Of a stretch of 64,000 nt of DNA, positions 34,467 through 43,800 are shown one piece after another. The position numbers and the translations under genes are program-made. The stretch's first letter is position 1, and every line of letters begins with the position of its first letter. This DNA comes from Deroplatys truncata (Eukaryota; Arthropoda; Insecta; Mantodea; Mantidae), in assembly GCA_030765065.1 (NCBI GenBank), contig CM060987.1, forward strand, positions 74,720,557 to 74,784,556. Direction: 5' to 3'. The notes under the pieces are model-generated. The model did no database searches and was not told the DNA's origin. It saw nothing but the letters and a program-made list of their open reading frames with translations.

Positions 34467-36546
34467 TTCCCTGTTCACGTACGGGACTGCCATTCCTAAC
34501 AGGCGCTAAATCTATCTCATTGTCGCTACCATTGTTTTGAGTTCCCCTTCCTCGAGTTCGAAATCCTCGATTTCTGACATTATGCCCCCTTGGCACGTAA
34601 TTTTCTTGCCGTTCCTCAGATCTTTCCCGGTTATTATTTTCCCTCCAGTGAGTGAAATTTCCCCTTTGTCTAATGTACCTCCTTCCATAATTTTGCCCTC
34701 TTTCAGGCAATCTTTCTGTCCTGACATAATTTATTTGTTCCTGTCGACCTGGTCTCCTATCTATCCTTGATCTTTCAAATTGTGGAACATATGATTGATA
34801 CTGTTGTCTGGTATTAATTTCATGATGTCTGTCTTGTCCTCTTATTTGTTGATAACTACCTTGGCAATTTCTTCTATCTCGTACATCTAAAAATCTATGT
34901 TCCCACTCCCGAGACATATCTTCTTCCTGTTGTTCCAAAGCTGTTATTAATTCTGTCATCTCATAGATGTTCCGTGGTTTTGCAATTAATAAGTAATTTT
35001 GTATCCTTATAGGATAATGCCTTGCGAGCAGACTCACAAAATCTTCCTCACTGATTGGAGGTGACAAGTTTCTAACCTGACTTGCATGTTTTAGTAAGTA
35101 ATCAGTCATTGATATTCCCTCTCGTGGATTAAATTGACCATGACTAAGCATTGCTCGAATTCTTTGCTGGACCGTAACATTCCAAAATCTGTTCATGAAT
35201 AATCTCTTAAAGGATTCATATGAAATTTCACCCCCTGATACCATTTGTAACCAATCTAAGGTTTTCTGGTCCAAACATCTTTTGACAACTATCATTTTCA
35301 ATGCTTCAGGTATCTTTTTAATTTGAAAATACTCTGATAATTCTGCAATGAACTGTACTGGACTGGAGTTTTCATTAAATTTTGGAAGTGGAAAATCACT
35401 TAAGATATGATTGTAATTTTGCAAATTCCCTACTCCCATATTTAAATTCTCTAGTGTAACTTGTGCACTCTGAGTTTCAGCATTAGCTATAGATGAAGCT
35501 GCCGCATCACTCACATTATTTGTTATACCTGAGGAACTACCTCTATCATTATGTTGTACATCTGATACATTCACATCACATATATTTGCCCTTGAATTCA
35601 ATTCTAACCTATTTACAGTACCTTGCAGATTTTCTATTGTCTGTTCCAATTTTCTATTATTCTCATTTTGAACATTTTGGTGTTTGTTAATTTCAGAAGT
35701 TAGCTTTTGATTCAAATCTTTAGACAAATCTTTAACTTCATCAGACAATTTATTTCTCTGTGTTTCTGACTCCTTCTGAATTTCAGATATTTCCCCTCTG
35801 AAATTAACTTGCACCTGTATTAAATCTGCATTTGTAGCCTCCATCATTTCTCTTAACTCACTTGAAATGCTACTCATTCGGCTACCTAGCTCTGTACATT
35901 TTACATTAACATGCTCTATTTTATTATTAACCTCATTTTTTTGGTTAGATATTTCCCTACTCATGTCTAACATTTTCTTTGAAACTTCACCTATTTCATT
36001 TGCTATCATTTCTTGATTTTCATTTTTCATTCTAATCATACTACTATCTAACTCCATGAATTTCTTTTCAATCTCTTCCCTGTTTTGTTCTAAGCTTTTA
36101 CCAATATCTTCCCTCAATTCTCTCTTATTCTGATCTAGTTTTTGTTGTAAACTCCTATCAATATCTTCTCTCAATTCCCTATTATTCTTTTCCATATTCT
36201 GAGTTAGTTTTTCTAATTTCTCACTATTCTGAGTTAGTTTTTGTTCTAAACTCCTATCAATATCTTCCCTGTTTTGATCTATTTTCTTACTAAGATCTTC
36301 CCTTATTTCCCTGCTCATGTCTAACATTTTCTTTTCCATATTCTCATTCATATTTCTCAGCATTTCCATCATCATACTAACATCAAAATTAACATTTCCT
36401 GCTATTCTATTCTCACTTTCTGCACTAACATTTTCATCTTCAAATCCTAAAAAATCTGGGCTATTTTCTGCAACCTGTATTGAATCACAGCTAACTGTTA
36501 CACTATCTCCCTCCATAATTATTTCTTCTGTATTATTGGTAGCCAT
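34447..36546 (-). CDS. gag: gypsy Gag protein
   Basis: 699 codons, uninterrupted. An acidic N-terminus (residues 1-50) is followed by a long coiled coil (about 55-330) built from near-repeats of REDIDRSLEQKL-type units. The retrotransposon Gag core (about 395-530) includes YFQIKKIPEALKMIVVKRCL and YESFKRLFMNRFW. The C-terminus (from ~560) is Arg/Gly/Gln-rich (for example GFRTRGRGTQN) and has no CCHC zinc knuckle, so RNA binding probably uses the basic tail. The ATG lies 343 bp downstream of the 5' LTR. Unusually long for insect gypsy Gag because of the coiled coil. Confidence 0.9.
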   Translation of the reverse strand: MATNNTEEIIMEGDSVTVSCDSIQVAENSPDFLGFEDENVSAESENRIAGNVNFDVSMMMEMLRNMNENMEKKMLDMSREIREDLSKKIDQNREDIDRSLEQKLTQNSEKLEKLTQNMEKNNRELREDIDRSLQQKLDQNKRELREDIGKSLEQNREEIEKKFMELDSSMIRMKNENQEMIANEIGEVSKKMLDMSREISNQKNEVNNKIEHVNVKCTELGSRMSSISSELREMMEATNADLIQVQVNFRGEISEIQKESETQRNKLSDEVKDLSKDLNQKLTSEINKHQNVQNENNRKLEQTIENLQGTVNRLELNSRANICDVNVSDVQHNDRGSSSGITNNVSDAAASSIANAETQSAQVTLENLNMGVGNLQNYNHILSDFPLPKFNENSSPVQFIAELSEYFQIKKIPEALKMIVVKRCLDQKTLDWLQMVSGGEISYESFKRLFMNRFWNVTVQQRIRAMLSHGQFNPREGISMTDYLLKHASQVRNLSPPISEEDFVSLLARHYPIRIQNYLLIAKPRNIYEMTELITALEQQEEDMSREWEHRFLDVRDRRNCQGSYQQIRGQDRHHEINTRQQYQSYVPQFERSRIDRRPGRQEQINYVRTERLPERGQNYGRRYIRQRGNFTHWRENNNRERSEERQENYVPRGHNVRNRGFRTRGRGTQNNGSDNEIDLAPVRNGSPVREQGNNQENC

Positions 36547-36681
36547 TGGTTTTTGTTTTCTAAAAAAAAATTACAATCACCTGACCTTTGTGATGCTGTC
36601 TGTTGATGTAGCTTTGATGTCCAGCGTTCTGCCCCTTTCTCCTAGATTTGTATGTCGCTTCTGCGTTGTATTATGATGAAT

Positions 36682-36873
36682 CTACGTTGTCTCGATGTTT
36701 TGTAGTTGAATTCCTTGTTGCCTCGTAATCTCGAAATTACGATGTCCAATCTGCATCTTGTAGATCATTTCACTGCTCCATTCATTCCACATTCTGGTTA
36801 ATTCTGCTACTTTCCTGGTTAATTCTGCTACTTCCTGGTTATTCTTGTTCCTTTCCTGGTCATCTTGCCCCAC
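36682..36873 (-). CDS. short leader ORF with coiled-coil heptads, in the gypsy 5' leader
   Basis: 63 codons starting at the end of the primer-binding site and in the same frame as gag, with a stop before the gag ATG. It contains a 7-residue duplication (EVAELTRKVAELTRM) that reflects a 21-bp DNA repeat. It could be an upstream ORF that modulates gag translation or a chance opening. No family recognised. Confidence 0.35.
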   Translation of the reverse strand: MGQDDQERNKNNQEVAELTRKVAELTRMWNEWSSEMIYKMQIGHRNFEITRQQGIQLQNIETT

Positions 36874-36887
36874 GTTCTGGGTGCCAA
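36868..36887 (-). promoter_or_regulatory. primer-binding site of the gypsy element
   Basis: Just inside the 5' LTR the minus strand reads TTGGCACCCAGAACGTGGGG. It starts with TGG, complementary to the CCA end of a tRNA, three bases from the LTR edge. The tRNA species was not determined. Confidence 0.75.
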
Positions 36888-36890
36888 TTT

Positions 36891-37840
36891 GTAACGGTAT
36901 TACAAATATTTGTGTTTAACATTATTGTAGCTCCACGTTGGTGCGGCAATATGCAACGGAATTAATGTTGTTTTACTTCATGCGTTGTCATCTTGTGACG
37001 TCATTCGTTTGGTTCGTAGCTCCCTCTGGCGTAGCAATTTGTATCAATTAGTTTCCGAAAGAATTTAAAGTTTTGTATATTGTCCTCCGGCTAGCTATCA
37101 TCTTATCTTGGTAGGACATGTATCTCTATGTAAGGGTGTGAATCGGAAAGGAATCTTTTATCCAGAAATGATACTGATGAAGAAATTGGTTTTATAACTT
37201 TTATTGTCGAACACGTTCACTAACACTTTTTACATATTAATCTGGATACTCGCCAAACTGAAACTGTTTGTAATAACTTCTCACTTATCACTTTTAACTA
37301 TGTATTTCAACTTTGTGTAGAATTAACTTTATAATAATTCTCGTAATTCTGCTGCGCGTAACTTGACGAAATGAAGGACTGACTGACGATGAACTGAGAG
37401 ACCGACGTGTAGAGTATTGAGAATTCTGTTGAACTGGGAACAAGCTACCTCGAACCTACACTATTTATAGGCCTGCATCAAGATACACCTAAAGATTATA
37501 AATGAACTGCTATTGGCTAATAAAACGCGCCAACATTAGCGTCTATTTAAATATCCAATGAAAACCACGAATACATATTGCTTTAGGAAATGTTCTAGAA
37601 GCTTCTACCGAAACCGCGCGAAACATTACATAACTTCCTTGTTCCCGGTAATGATAAACAGCTCACCCCCTCGCTGCATTATTGCGTTATTATTGACAGT
37701 TTCAGTAAAGCCGTATATTATTATTTACCAATAATAATTACAATTAATAAACATCTGAAATCAATGTCACATAAAAATACATATTCATATTACAATCCTT
37801 ATTTACATTTCAGTAATTTGTGATACAAATTACCGTATCA
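36891..37840 (-). repeat. gypsy 5' LTR (right in window)
   Basis: 950 bp, TGTAACGGTATTAC...TACCGTATCA. From about 36990 to the end it is nearly identical to the left LTR. The first ~110 bp are clearly diverged, with several substitutions and small indels. Confidence 0.93.
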
Positions 37841-37937
37841 AATGACACTCTTATATAGTAATGACTCATTTTGAACTGATGATGATAAATTTAGTAATTA
37901 TTTGAATCAATTTTTGTCACAAAACTTCACTTACACT

Positions 37938-40771
37938 CAGGGGCGGCTTCATAATATGGTAGCACGTTTGCACTACAAACAAAATCCTGGCTCTCCCTTT
38001 AATGTAAATAACGTATAGTGTATACGATTCACACATTTCAGTTATCATTCTGACATGATCTTGTGGAGTGGACTTCGGCAAGCGTTGTATTGTTTGCAGG
38101 TGCCAAGTAGTGCACTCCCGGCTGCAACCCACATTGGTATAATGGTGAAGTATAGGGAATGACAAACCAAGGGAGCGCAGAGGTGTGTGGGGAGGGAAGT
38201 GCAGGGCATAGGGCATAAGCTGCATGTTGTTGGTTAACCTAGTAGTCAGAGAGCATAGAATACAATCAACAGGAACAATATTTTTCGTTTCGTCCCATAC
38301 ACAGAGCCATCTATAGAATTCACAGTAAATGTTTACCTCACTTCCGGTCTTCCATCTATTGAACAGCATCTCTGCCTGTATGCCATGTGGTTTGTGCCGT
38401 GTTGCGTGTATCGGGTTTTAATTTATGAATCAAAGTGATTTATTTAGCTAAATACAGGTAAACGCTGCTATAAGGAGAAACAATGAATTCCGTTCAGTCT
38501 CTTTTAACACAACCATTTTCAATGCTAAACTTGGAGGAAAAGAATGAAATTAAGTGCATTGGCAGGCCCACACCATACCTAAAAATCACTCAGGTAGTTC
38601 AAACAAAAACAAGAAGTTTTAACAGGAATTTTAACAACGATGTACATGAAAAATATGATTGGATGTGTGGTTGTGATATTAAAAACGCCCTGTTTTGCTT
38701 TCCTTGTATTTTGTTTGGTGGTGAAGATACATGGACAAAGCATGGCATGAATGATTTGCAGCATTTTCATGAACGCGCCAAAAAACATGTAGTGTGAAAG
38801 TTGCACATGAAAAATACTGTCAGTCTTGTTATATTTGGCAATGTAAATATAGCAAAACAGATGGACAGTGCATATCGGAGAGCAATTTAAGAACACAACC
38901 AGAAAGTGGCTCAAAATAGATATGTTTTAAACATTATTATTAACTGCATTAGGTTTTGTGGGGCCTTTGAGTTGGCTCTTCGAGAACATGATGAGTCAGC
39001 GACTTCAAGTAACCCTGGTATTTTTCATGGACTGATAAATTTCAGTGCAGAGCTAGACTGTGTTCTGAAAAACCATTTGGAAAATGCAACAGTGTTTAAT
39101 GGAACGTCAAAAACGATTCAAAATGGGATTTTGCAATGCATGCTTCAAGTCTGTCATGAGGAGATATTGAAAGAAATAAAAGACTCGCCATTTTTACTGT
39201 CATAGCAGATGAAACCAGCGACGTAGCATCCAAGTATCAAATGGTAATTGTCTATAGAAATCTGGTAAACCATAAGCCAGTGGAAAGGTACTGGGGTTTT
39301 GTGAATCCTAAAGGGCACAAAGCAGATAGCTTAGCTGCATGCATATTGCCAGAACTTGATCGACACCTGCTAGACTGTGAACATAATTTGATTGCTCAAA
39401 CATACGATGGGGCTAATGTTATGTCTGGGTCGAAAAATGGCGTTCAATCCATCATAAAACAGAAGTACAGGTCTGCAGAATACATTCATTGCCATGCGCA
39501 TCAGTTAAACTTAATTATGTTAAATGCAGCATTAGCGAATAGTAGTGTACGAATTTTCTTCATAAATCTTCAAGGAGTTTGTGCTTTTTTTTTTCTAACT
39601 CTCCTCAGAGAACATCAGTTTTAGAAGAAGTAGTGCAAAAACGGCTGCCAAGATCAATGCAAACGAGATGGAACTTTCAATCTAGATCTGTGAACACAGT
39701 TTTCGAATACAGGGAGGAGTTAATAGAATGTATGAAAATCATGAGGGGAGGCGAAAGAGTCACCAATTCAAGTTCTGTTCTTCAAGCATCTGGTTTTATT
39801 GGAATTTTAAGTGATGCAGATTTCATATTTTGGTTGTCCTTCTTCCATAAAATTATGCCCCATGTCGATATTTTCTACAACCAACTTCAGAGGAGCGACT
39901 GTACTCCTGTAATGGTCCAGGATAGACTTAATTATTTTGAGGTGGAAATTCTCAAAATTAGAAGCACCATTAGTTCCACTGCAATTGATGAGAATGTAAC
40001 GAAGAAAAGAAAAATTGTGTAACACACTGAAAGAAAACAAGAGGCCATTGAAGTGTGTGATGTAATCATTACTGAAATGAAAGACAGGTTCAGATTTGTT
40101 GCTCATATGGGAGCAGCAGCTCGCTTTCAGCCTAGCAGATTTTCAGAATATAACACTTCGTTCCCGGAACAACATATTAAAGTTGCCCTTCAGACATATT
40201 CTTTTATTGAAGAAAAGAAACTGATTACAGAACTTTCCACAATGTATAGTATTGAAGAATTTAAAAACATAACTGGGATTGTTCCACTAATGGAGTTTTT
40301 CAGGGACAATAATTTATGTTCCACTTTTAGTGAATCTGTTAAACTACTAAGTGTCATTCTAACAATCCCCATGACAACATGTGAGGCAGAAAGATGCTTC
40401 TCTACTCTGAAAAGGATTAAAACATTTCTGCGCAACACAATGTCTGAGGAGAGGTTATCTGTGTTGGCCATGCTTTCCATTGAAAGGAATTTCATCATGT
40501 AGATCAAGAACTTCAATGAGCTGGTCATCGATAAGTTTGTTGGCAAGAAGTAGAGAAGGGCTGATTTTCTCTATAAATAGGTGAGTGCTATATGCTACAT
40601 TGTTTATGAAATGTGCATGTGTTATATATTGTGTATTCCCATTTCTTGTGTGTTTGCATAAATTAATCAGCCTATAGTGAGAAACTTATTCCGTATTTAT
40701 TACTTAAAATATTTCAAATTGCAAGAATAATTTTGTGAACCACCAAAGTTCAGAGTCACCAGCCGCCCCTG
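37938..40771 (+). mobile_element. hAT transposon, complete ends
   Basis: Terminal repeats CAGGGGCGGC (37938) and GCCGCCCCTG (ending 40771) are exact inverse copies. They are flanked by a perfect 8-bp duplication CTTACACT (37930-37937, 40772-40779), the hAT hallmark. Length 2834 bp. It encodes a disrupted transposase. Confidence 0.95.
38483..40502 (+). pseudogene. hAT transposase (ZMYM1/DUF4371-like), disrupted
   Basis: Order along the plus strand: a TTF-type zinc-finger-like start (YDWMCGCDIKNALFCFPCIL), a DUF4371-like region at 38906-39205, and the core with VIADETSDVASKYQ just before 39241. The stretch NLIAQTYDGANVMSG, which contains a catalytic Asp, and IHCHAHQLNLIMLNAALANS follow. The C-terminal dimerisation domain is at 40370-40440 (CEAERCFSTLKRIKTFLR). 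In-frame stops at about 38796 and 38887, frameshifts near 39190 and at the T-run near 39588, and a stop at 40020 break it. Confidence 0.9.
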
Positions 40772-40994
40772 CTTACACTTTAAATCTCAGACATCTTTCA
40801 AGTGCCATTGCTCTCATTCTCAGCTGAAGGTTGACTGGTGTTGGTAGCATCAATAGGACTGGATACAGAATTGGGTGTGATGATGGCACATGATGATGTG
40901 TGTATGTGTTTTTTTTCCCTCACATTTCCAGAAATTTCTTACTTCTGCTATATTGTTCATGAAACAACTGCGGATAGGTTAAAAATGAAATTGG

Positions 40995-41080
40995 GCATAA
41001 GACACTGTTTAACTACTTTGGTTCTTAGCATCCCATTCTACATTGGGCATGAATGACTGGAAATTTATCTCAGAGGCTTC
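40995..41080 (-). repeat. SINE family 1, 3' half of a split copy
   Basis: Holds the 3' tail (AACTACTTTGGTTCTTAGCAT) up to CTCAGAGGCTTC. The remaining 5' half of the same body begins at 42011, so one SINE was split by an insertion. Confidence 0.75.
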
Positions 41081-42010
41081 TTTTGAGGCAGTATTTTTAT
41101 CACTTAAATGATATCAGTATAATTATAAAAAAAAAAATATATATATAATAACAGCCCGCCTTAAACAATATGTATATAATATAATACATAAAATGTATGT
41201 AACAGTCATTGTATTATGTTTATATTATTATATACATGTATAATAATGTTATGTGAATGTATTACGTAATTTAACAATGTAGGAGCTGTGAGAATAGAAG
41301 CCAAAAGTTGCTAACAATGAGGTAACATTGAGGCATCAATAAATTAGAAAGTTTAATAATGCTACTAGTAATTCTTGGAACAATAATGTAATATTTAAAA
41401 CAGTTTATAAATAGCCAATCAAAAACTAGAAAAAGCTTAAGTTAAATAAAAGTATTCTGTTGGAGTAAAATTAGCCATTAGACTTAAAATAGAAAAATTG
41501 TACAAATTCAGGTGGCATACGCTACTAGACAGCGTACCGAAGCAGACGCTAGACGGCAGCATACCTGGGCAGTTCATTCTCTCGGTACGTATTCAGTGTG
41601 AGACAAAAAAATTCATTACGGCGTGAATAATATAAAGTTTATGTGTTAAATAGTACTACAAATAACAATAATCTCACAGCTATGCAGTAGGATATATCAG
41701 TGAAGTATTATTTAATCATGTGGAAGATTAATAAAACAAAGTTAAATACCATTATGATTTGTGTAAGTCTTCATTCTTTAGCCATTCCAGCCCTGTTTCT
41801 CCAAATTACTCTGACACAGCCGAGGCAAACATACATATATAATATTTAAATAAACATTAAAATACAAAGTTGATTTTTAAACATGGGGGCAAAGGCCACC
41901 GGAAAAGTGAACTTGGGGCGAAGGCCACTGGAAAGTTTGTATTGTACATGGGACTGCAACAGCTTCAAGTTTTGGCTCCCTAACAGTGGAACTACAATAC
42001 AACATCTGCA
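41081..42010. repeat. insertion splitting the SINE; candidate LTR element remnant
   Basis: About 930 bp between two halves of one SINE. It contains an AT-rich palindromic stretch (41135-41245), several AATAAA-like signals, and at 41966-41983 TTTTGGCTCCCTAACAGT, which resembles a primer-binding site. No coding sequence. An LTR is my favoured reading but TG/CA ends and a duplication were not proven. Confidence 0.3.
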
Positions 42011-42205
42011 CTTTATCAGGCTTGAGGTTCTTTTACATGACATAAATCTATGACACAGGACCACTGGCTTTACTTGTGTTTTGAAGGAAGCCATGCTTAG
42101 GATTTTTATGCCCGAAAAAATCCATTGCCCTCCGCCAGGTTTGAACCCATGACCGGGAACTAGACACTAGCATGGAACCCCTAGGCCATAGAGAACAACA
42201 GTCAG
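42011..42205 (-). repeat. SINE family 1, 5' half of a split copy
   Basis: CTTTATCAGGCTTGAGGTTC to the tRNA-like head, with the B box (GGTTTGAACCCATGACC) at about 42140-42156 and the A-box side at CCCCTAGGCCATAGAG. Completes the copy whose tail lies at 40995-41080. Confidence 0.8.
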
Positions 42206-42489
42206 GTTAAGGCTATGTGCCACACAATGTATGAATAAAGCTCATGTTTCAAGCTTGCATTCAGTCCATTAACATTTCCACAGATGATGGCTGCACCATT
42301 GTATCACTGTTTCCTACATTTTGTGAGAAAAATGAGCATTGCACATCTTTGATAATTTTATGTATTGGTAATTCTAAGAAATATCACAATTCTCTCAATC
42401 ATTAAATAAAAGAATTCATAGGATGGGATTTTCGTCAAAAGCTTACATTCAACACCTTTTCCTATTTAATATCTCATTGAGAATGTTAT

Positions 42490-42680
42490 ACGTGACAGCC
42501 GGTTGTATTTCAGACTGAAAAATTCAAAGCCCTAGCTGGGATTTGAATCACAGATCTTCAGCTTTTCACACTGTTGCTTTAACCATTGTGTTACCATGAC
42601 AGCATGCCAGTACAAATTAAATTCCCCAGTAACTGACATTTTTCACAGTAAACCACAAGGTGTTCTCAAATTAATTTTGA
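42490..42680 (-). repeat. SINE family 3, copy 1
   Basis: On the minus strand a tRNA-like region GGTAACACAATGGTTAAAGC (A box) and TGTGATTCAAATCCCAGC (B box) is preceded by a conserved block TGTGGTTTACTGTGAAAAAT. The same order occurs in the second copy at 43.7 kb. The family differs from families 1 and 2. Confidence 0.65.
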
Positions 42681-42739
42681 GATAACATATCCCATTGGCT
42701 TTTCTTTTCTTTTTTTTCAAGTGGAGGGAAAATACTGTT

Positions 42740-43620
42740 ACATACTAACTGCAGCCCCTTTGGACCTGAGAGTGTGGGACTCAACCACTAGGTGGCCATA
42801 CCCACTAAAAATCCTCCAGCGGAAGGAAGAAGGATATAGAAAGGAAATCAATGGTGAGAATGGTGCAGCTCTGCATAGTATCCATGGTAGTTTGTCAAAA
42901 GATACGTTGCTACCATCCAATGGGCGGGTGTGGGTAAAGGATAGGGTATAGGCTACGTCCTGACAAAATGCCCTGACTGCAGCCTAGACTAGGTGATAGT
43001 GTTGTAGGAAGGAAGTACAAGGGTGAAGCTTTTCAGGCGCTTGTTGCCGTTGTCTTTTCTGGTTCTCCAGATTAATAGCTCTATGTCTCGCAAGGAAACG
43101 CTGCTGATCTGGAGGAATCTCAAATGGTACTGGTTGTTTTGATGCATGTTGTTAAGGTGACTGCAGTGGAGCTGGATGTGCTATGGTGTGATGATTAACC
43201 GCCTGATGTGAAGTGCTCCTGATGTCCTTGAAGTTCTCTTCTGGAAACTGCAGATGCATGGTGACACTGTTTAGTTTTGCTGTCAGGTTGGCGGCAAAGA
43301 TTTGGTGATATGGAGGTGACAGTGATGGTAGCCTACAGATCCTGGAGCTTCTCAGAGATGAAGTTTGAAAGCGTTTTCTCCAGTGCAGCTAACTGGTCAC
43401 CAATATTCAGAACTTCTGCATGAAGGTCCTGAAACACCGGGGCTGCCAATGCTGAGTTGTCAGAGTTGAGTGGTGAATGATGATAATGATATGCTGCTGT
43501 GTTGATAGTGTTAGATGGTCCTGCATCAGCTGCGGTGTTTGCCTGCTCTTTGGGTAGTGAGGACACTGGGCCTGGCCAGTGAAATGTGTGGTTTGTTCTT
43601 CCACATATGTCATGTGTACG
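42740..43620 (-). other. decayed coding-like sequence, Gag or LINE ORF1-like
   Basis: A minus-strand reading rich in Ala, Gln and Pro runs through 43333-43620 (AAYHYHHSPLNSDNSALAAP, DQLAALEKTLSNFISEKLQD) and continues in other frames to QRFLARHRAINLENQKRQRQ near 43060-43110. Composition suggests a Gag/ORF1-type nucleic-acid-binding protein, but no domain is identified. Part of the longest open stretch is SINE sequence. Confidence 0.3.
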
Positions 43621-43629
43621 TTTAAAGTT

Positions 43630-43800
43630 GGAAAGGATGAAAAATAGTTGTGTATTGAACCATGAATGTTCAGCTTTCCATGCTGTTGTTCTAACCAATT
43701 GAGTTACCATGGTGACAAACTGGTATGACATTCTCCAACTAACACACATTTTTTCCAGTAAACCACAAAGAGGTCTCAGACCTTTCAACACAACCATGGT
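43630..43800 (-). repeat. SINE family 3, copy 2
   Basis: Repeats the layout of copy 1: TTGTGGTTTACTGGAAAAAA, then CATGGTAACTCAATTGGTTA (A-box region) and CATTCATGGTTCAATAC (degraded B box). More decayed than copy 1. Confidence 0.6.

Larger units (their letters stand above)
29354..37840 (-). mobile_element. Ty3/gypsy LTR retrotransposon, essentially full-length
   Basis: An 8.49-kb element bounded by ~950-bp LTRs, with a 4-bp duplication AATG at 29350-29353 and 37841-37844. The coding strand is minus: right LTR, primer-binding site, leader, gag, pol, polypurine tract, left LTR. LTR termini are inverted (TGATRCGGTA...TACCGTATCA). The order protease-RT-RNase H-integrase places it in Ty3/gypsy. 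About 630 bp between the pol stop and the left LTR hold no env-like ORF. High LTR identity over most of their length and uninterrupted gag and pol indicate recent insertion. Confidence 0.95.
27582..37852 (-). mobile_element. mariner transposon with nested SINE and gypsy element
   Basis: The left terminal repeat (27582) reads GTCATTTCAGAAGTCATAGC followed by AACTATTTTTT. The right one is its complement, ending at 29353 with TTGCCATGACTTCTGAAATG. The final bases of the right repeat (ACACTCTT, 37845-37852) are found only beyond the gypsy element, which therefore landed inside this repeat and duplicated AATG. Without the insertions the mariner is about 1.5 kb. A TA flanks the left end (27580-27581). 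Confidence 0.85.

Noticed and set aside
42721..42951. 76-codon open stretch on plus
   Set aside because: No recognisable family and low-complexity composition; the opposite strand has a weak Gag/ORF1-like reading.
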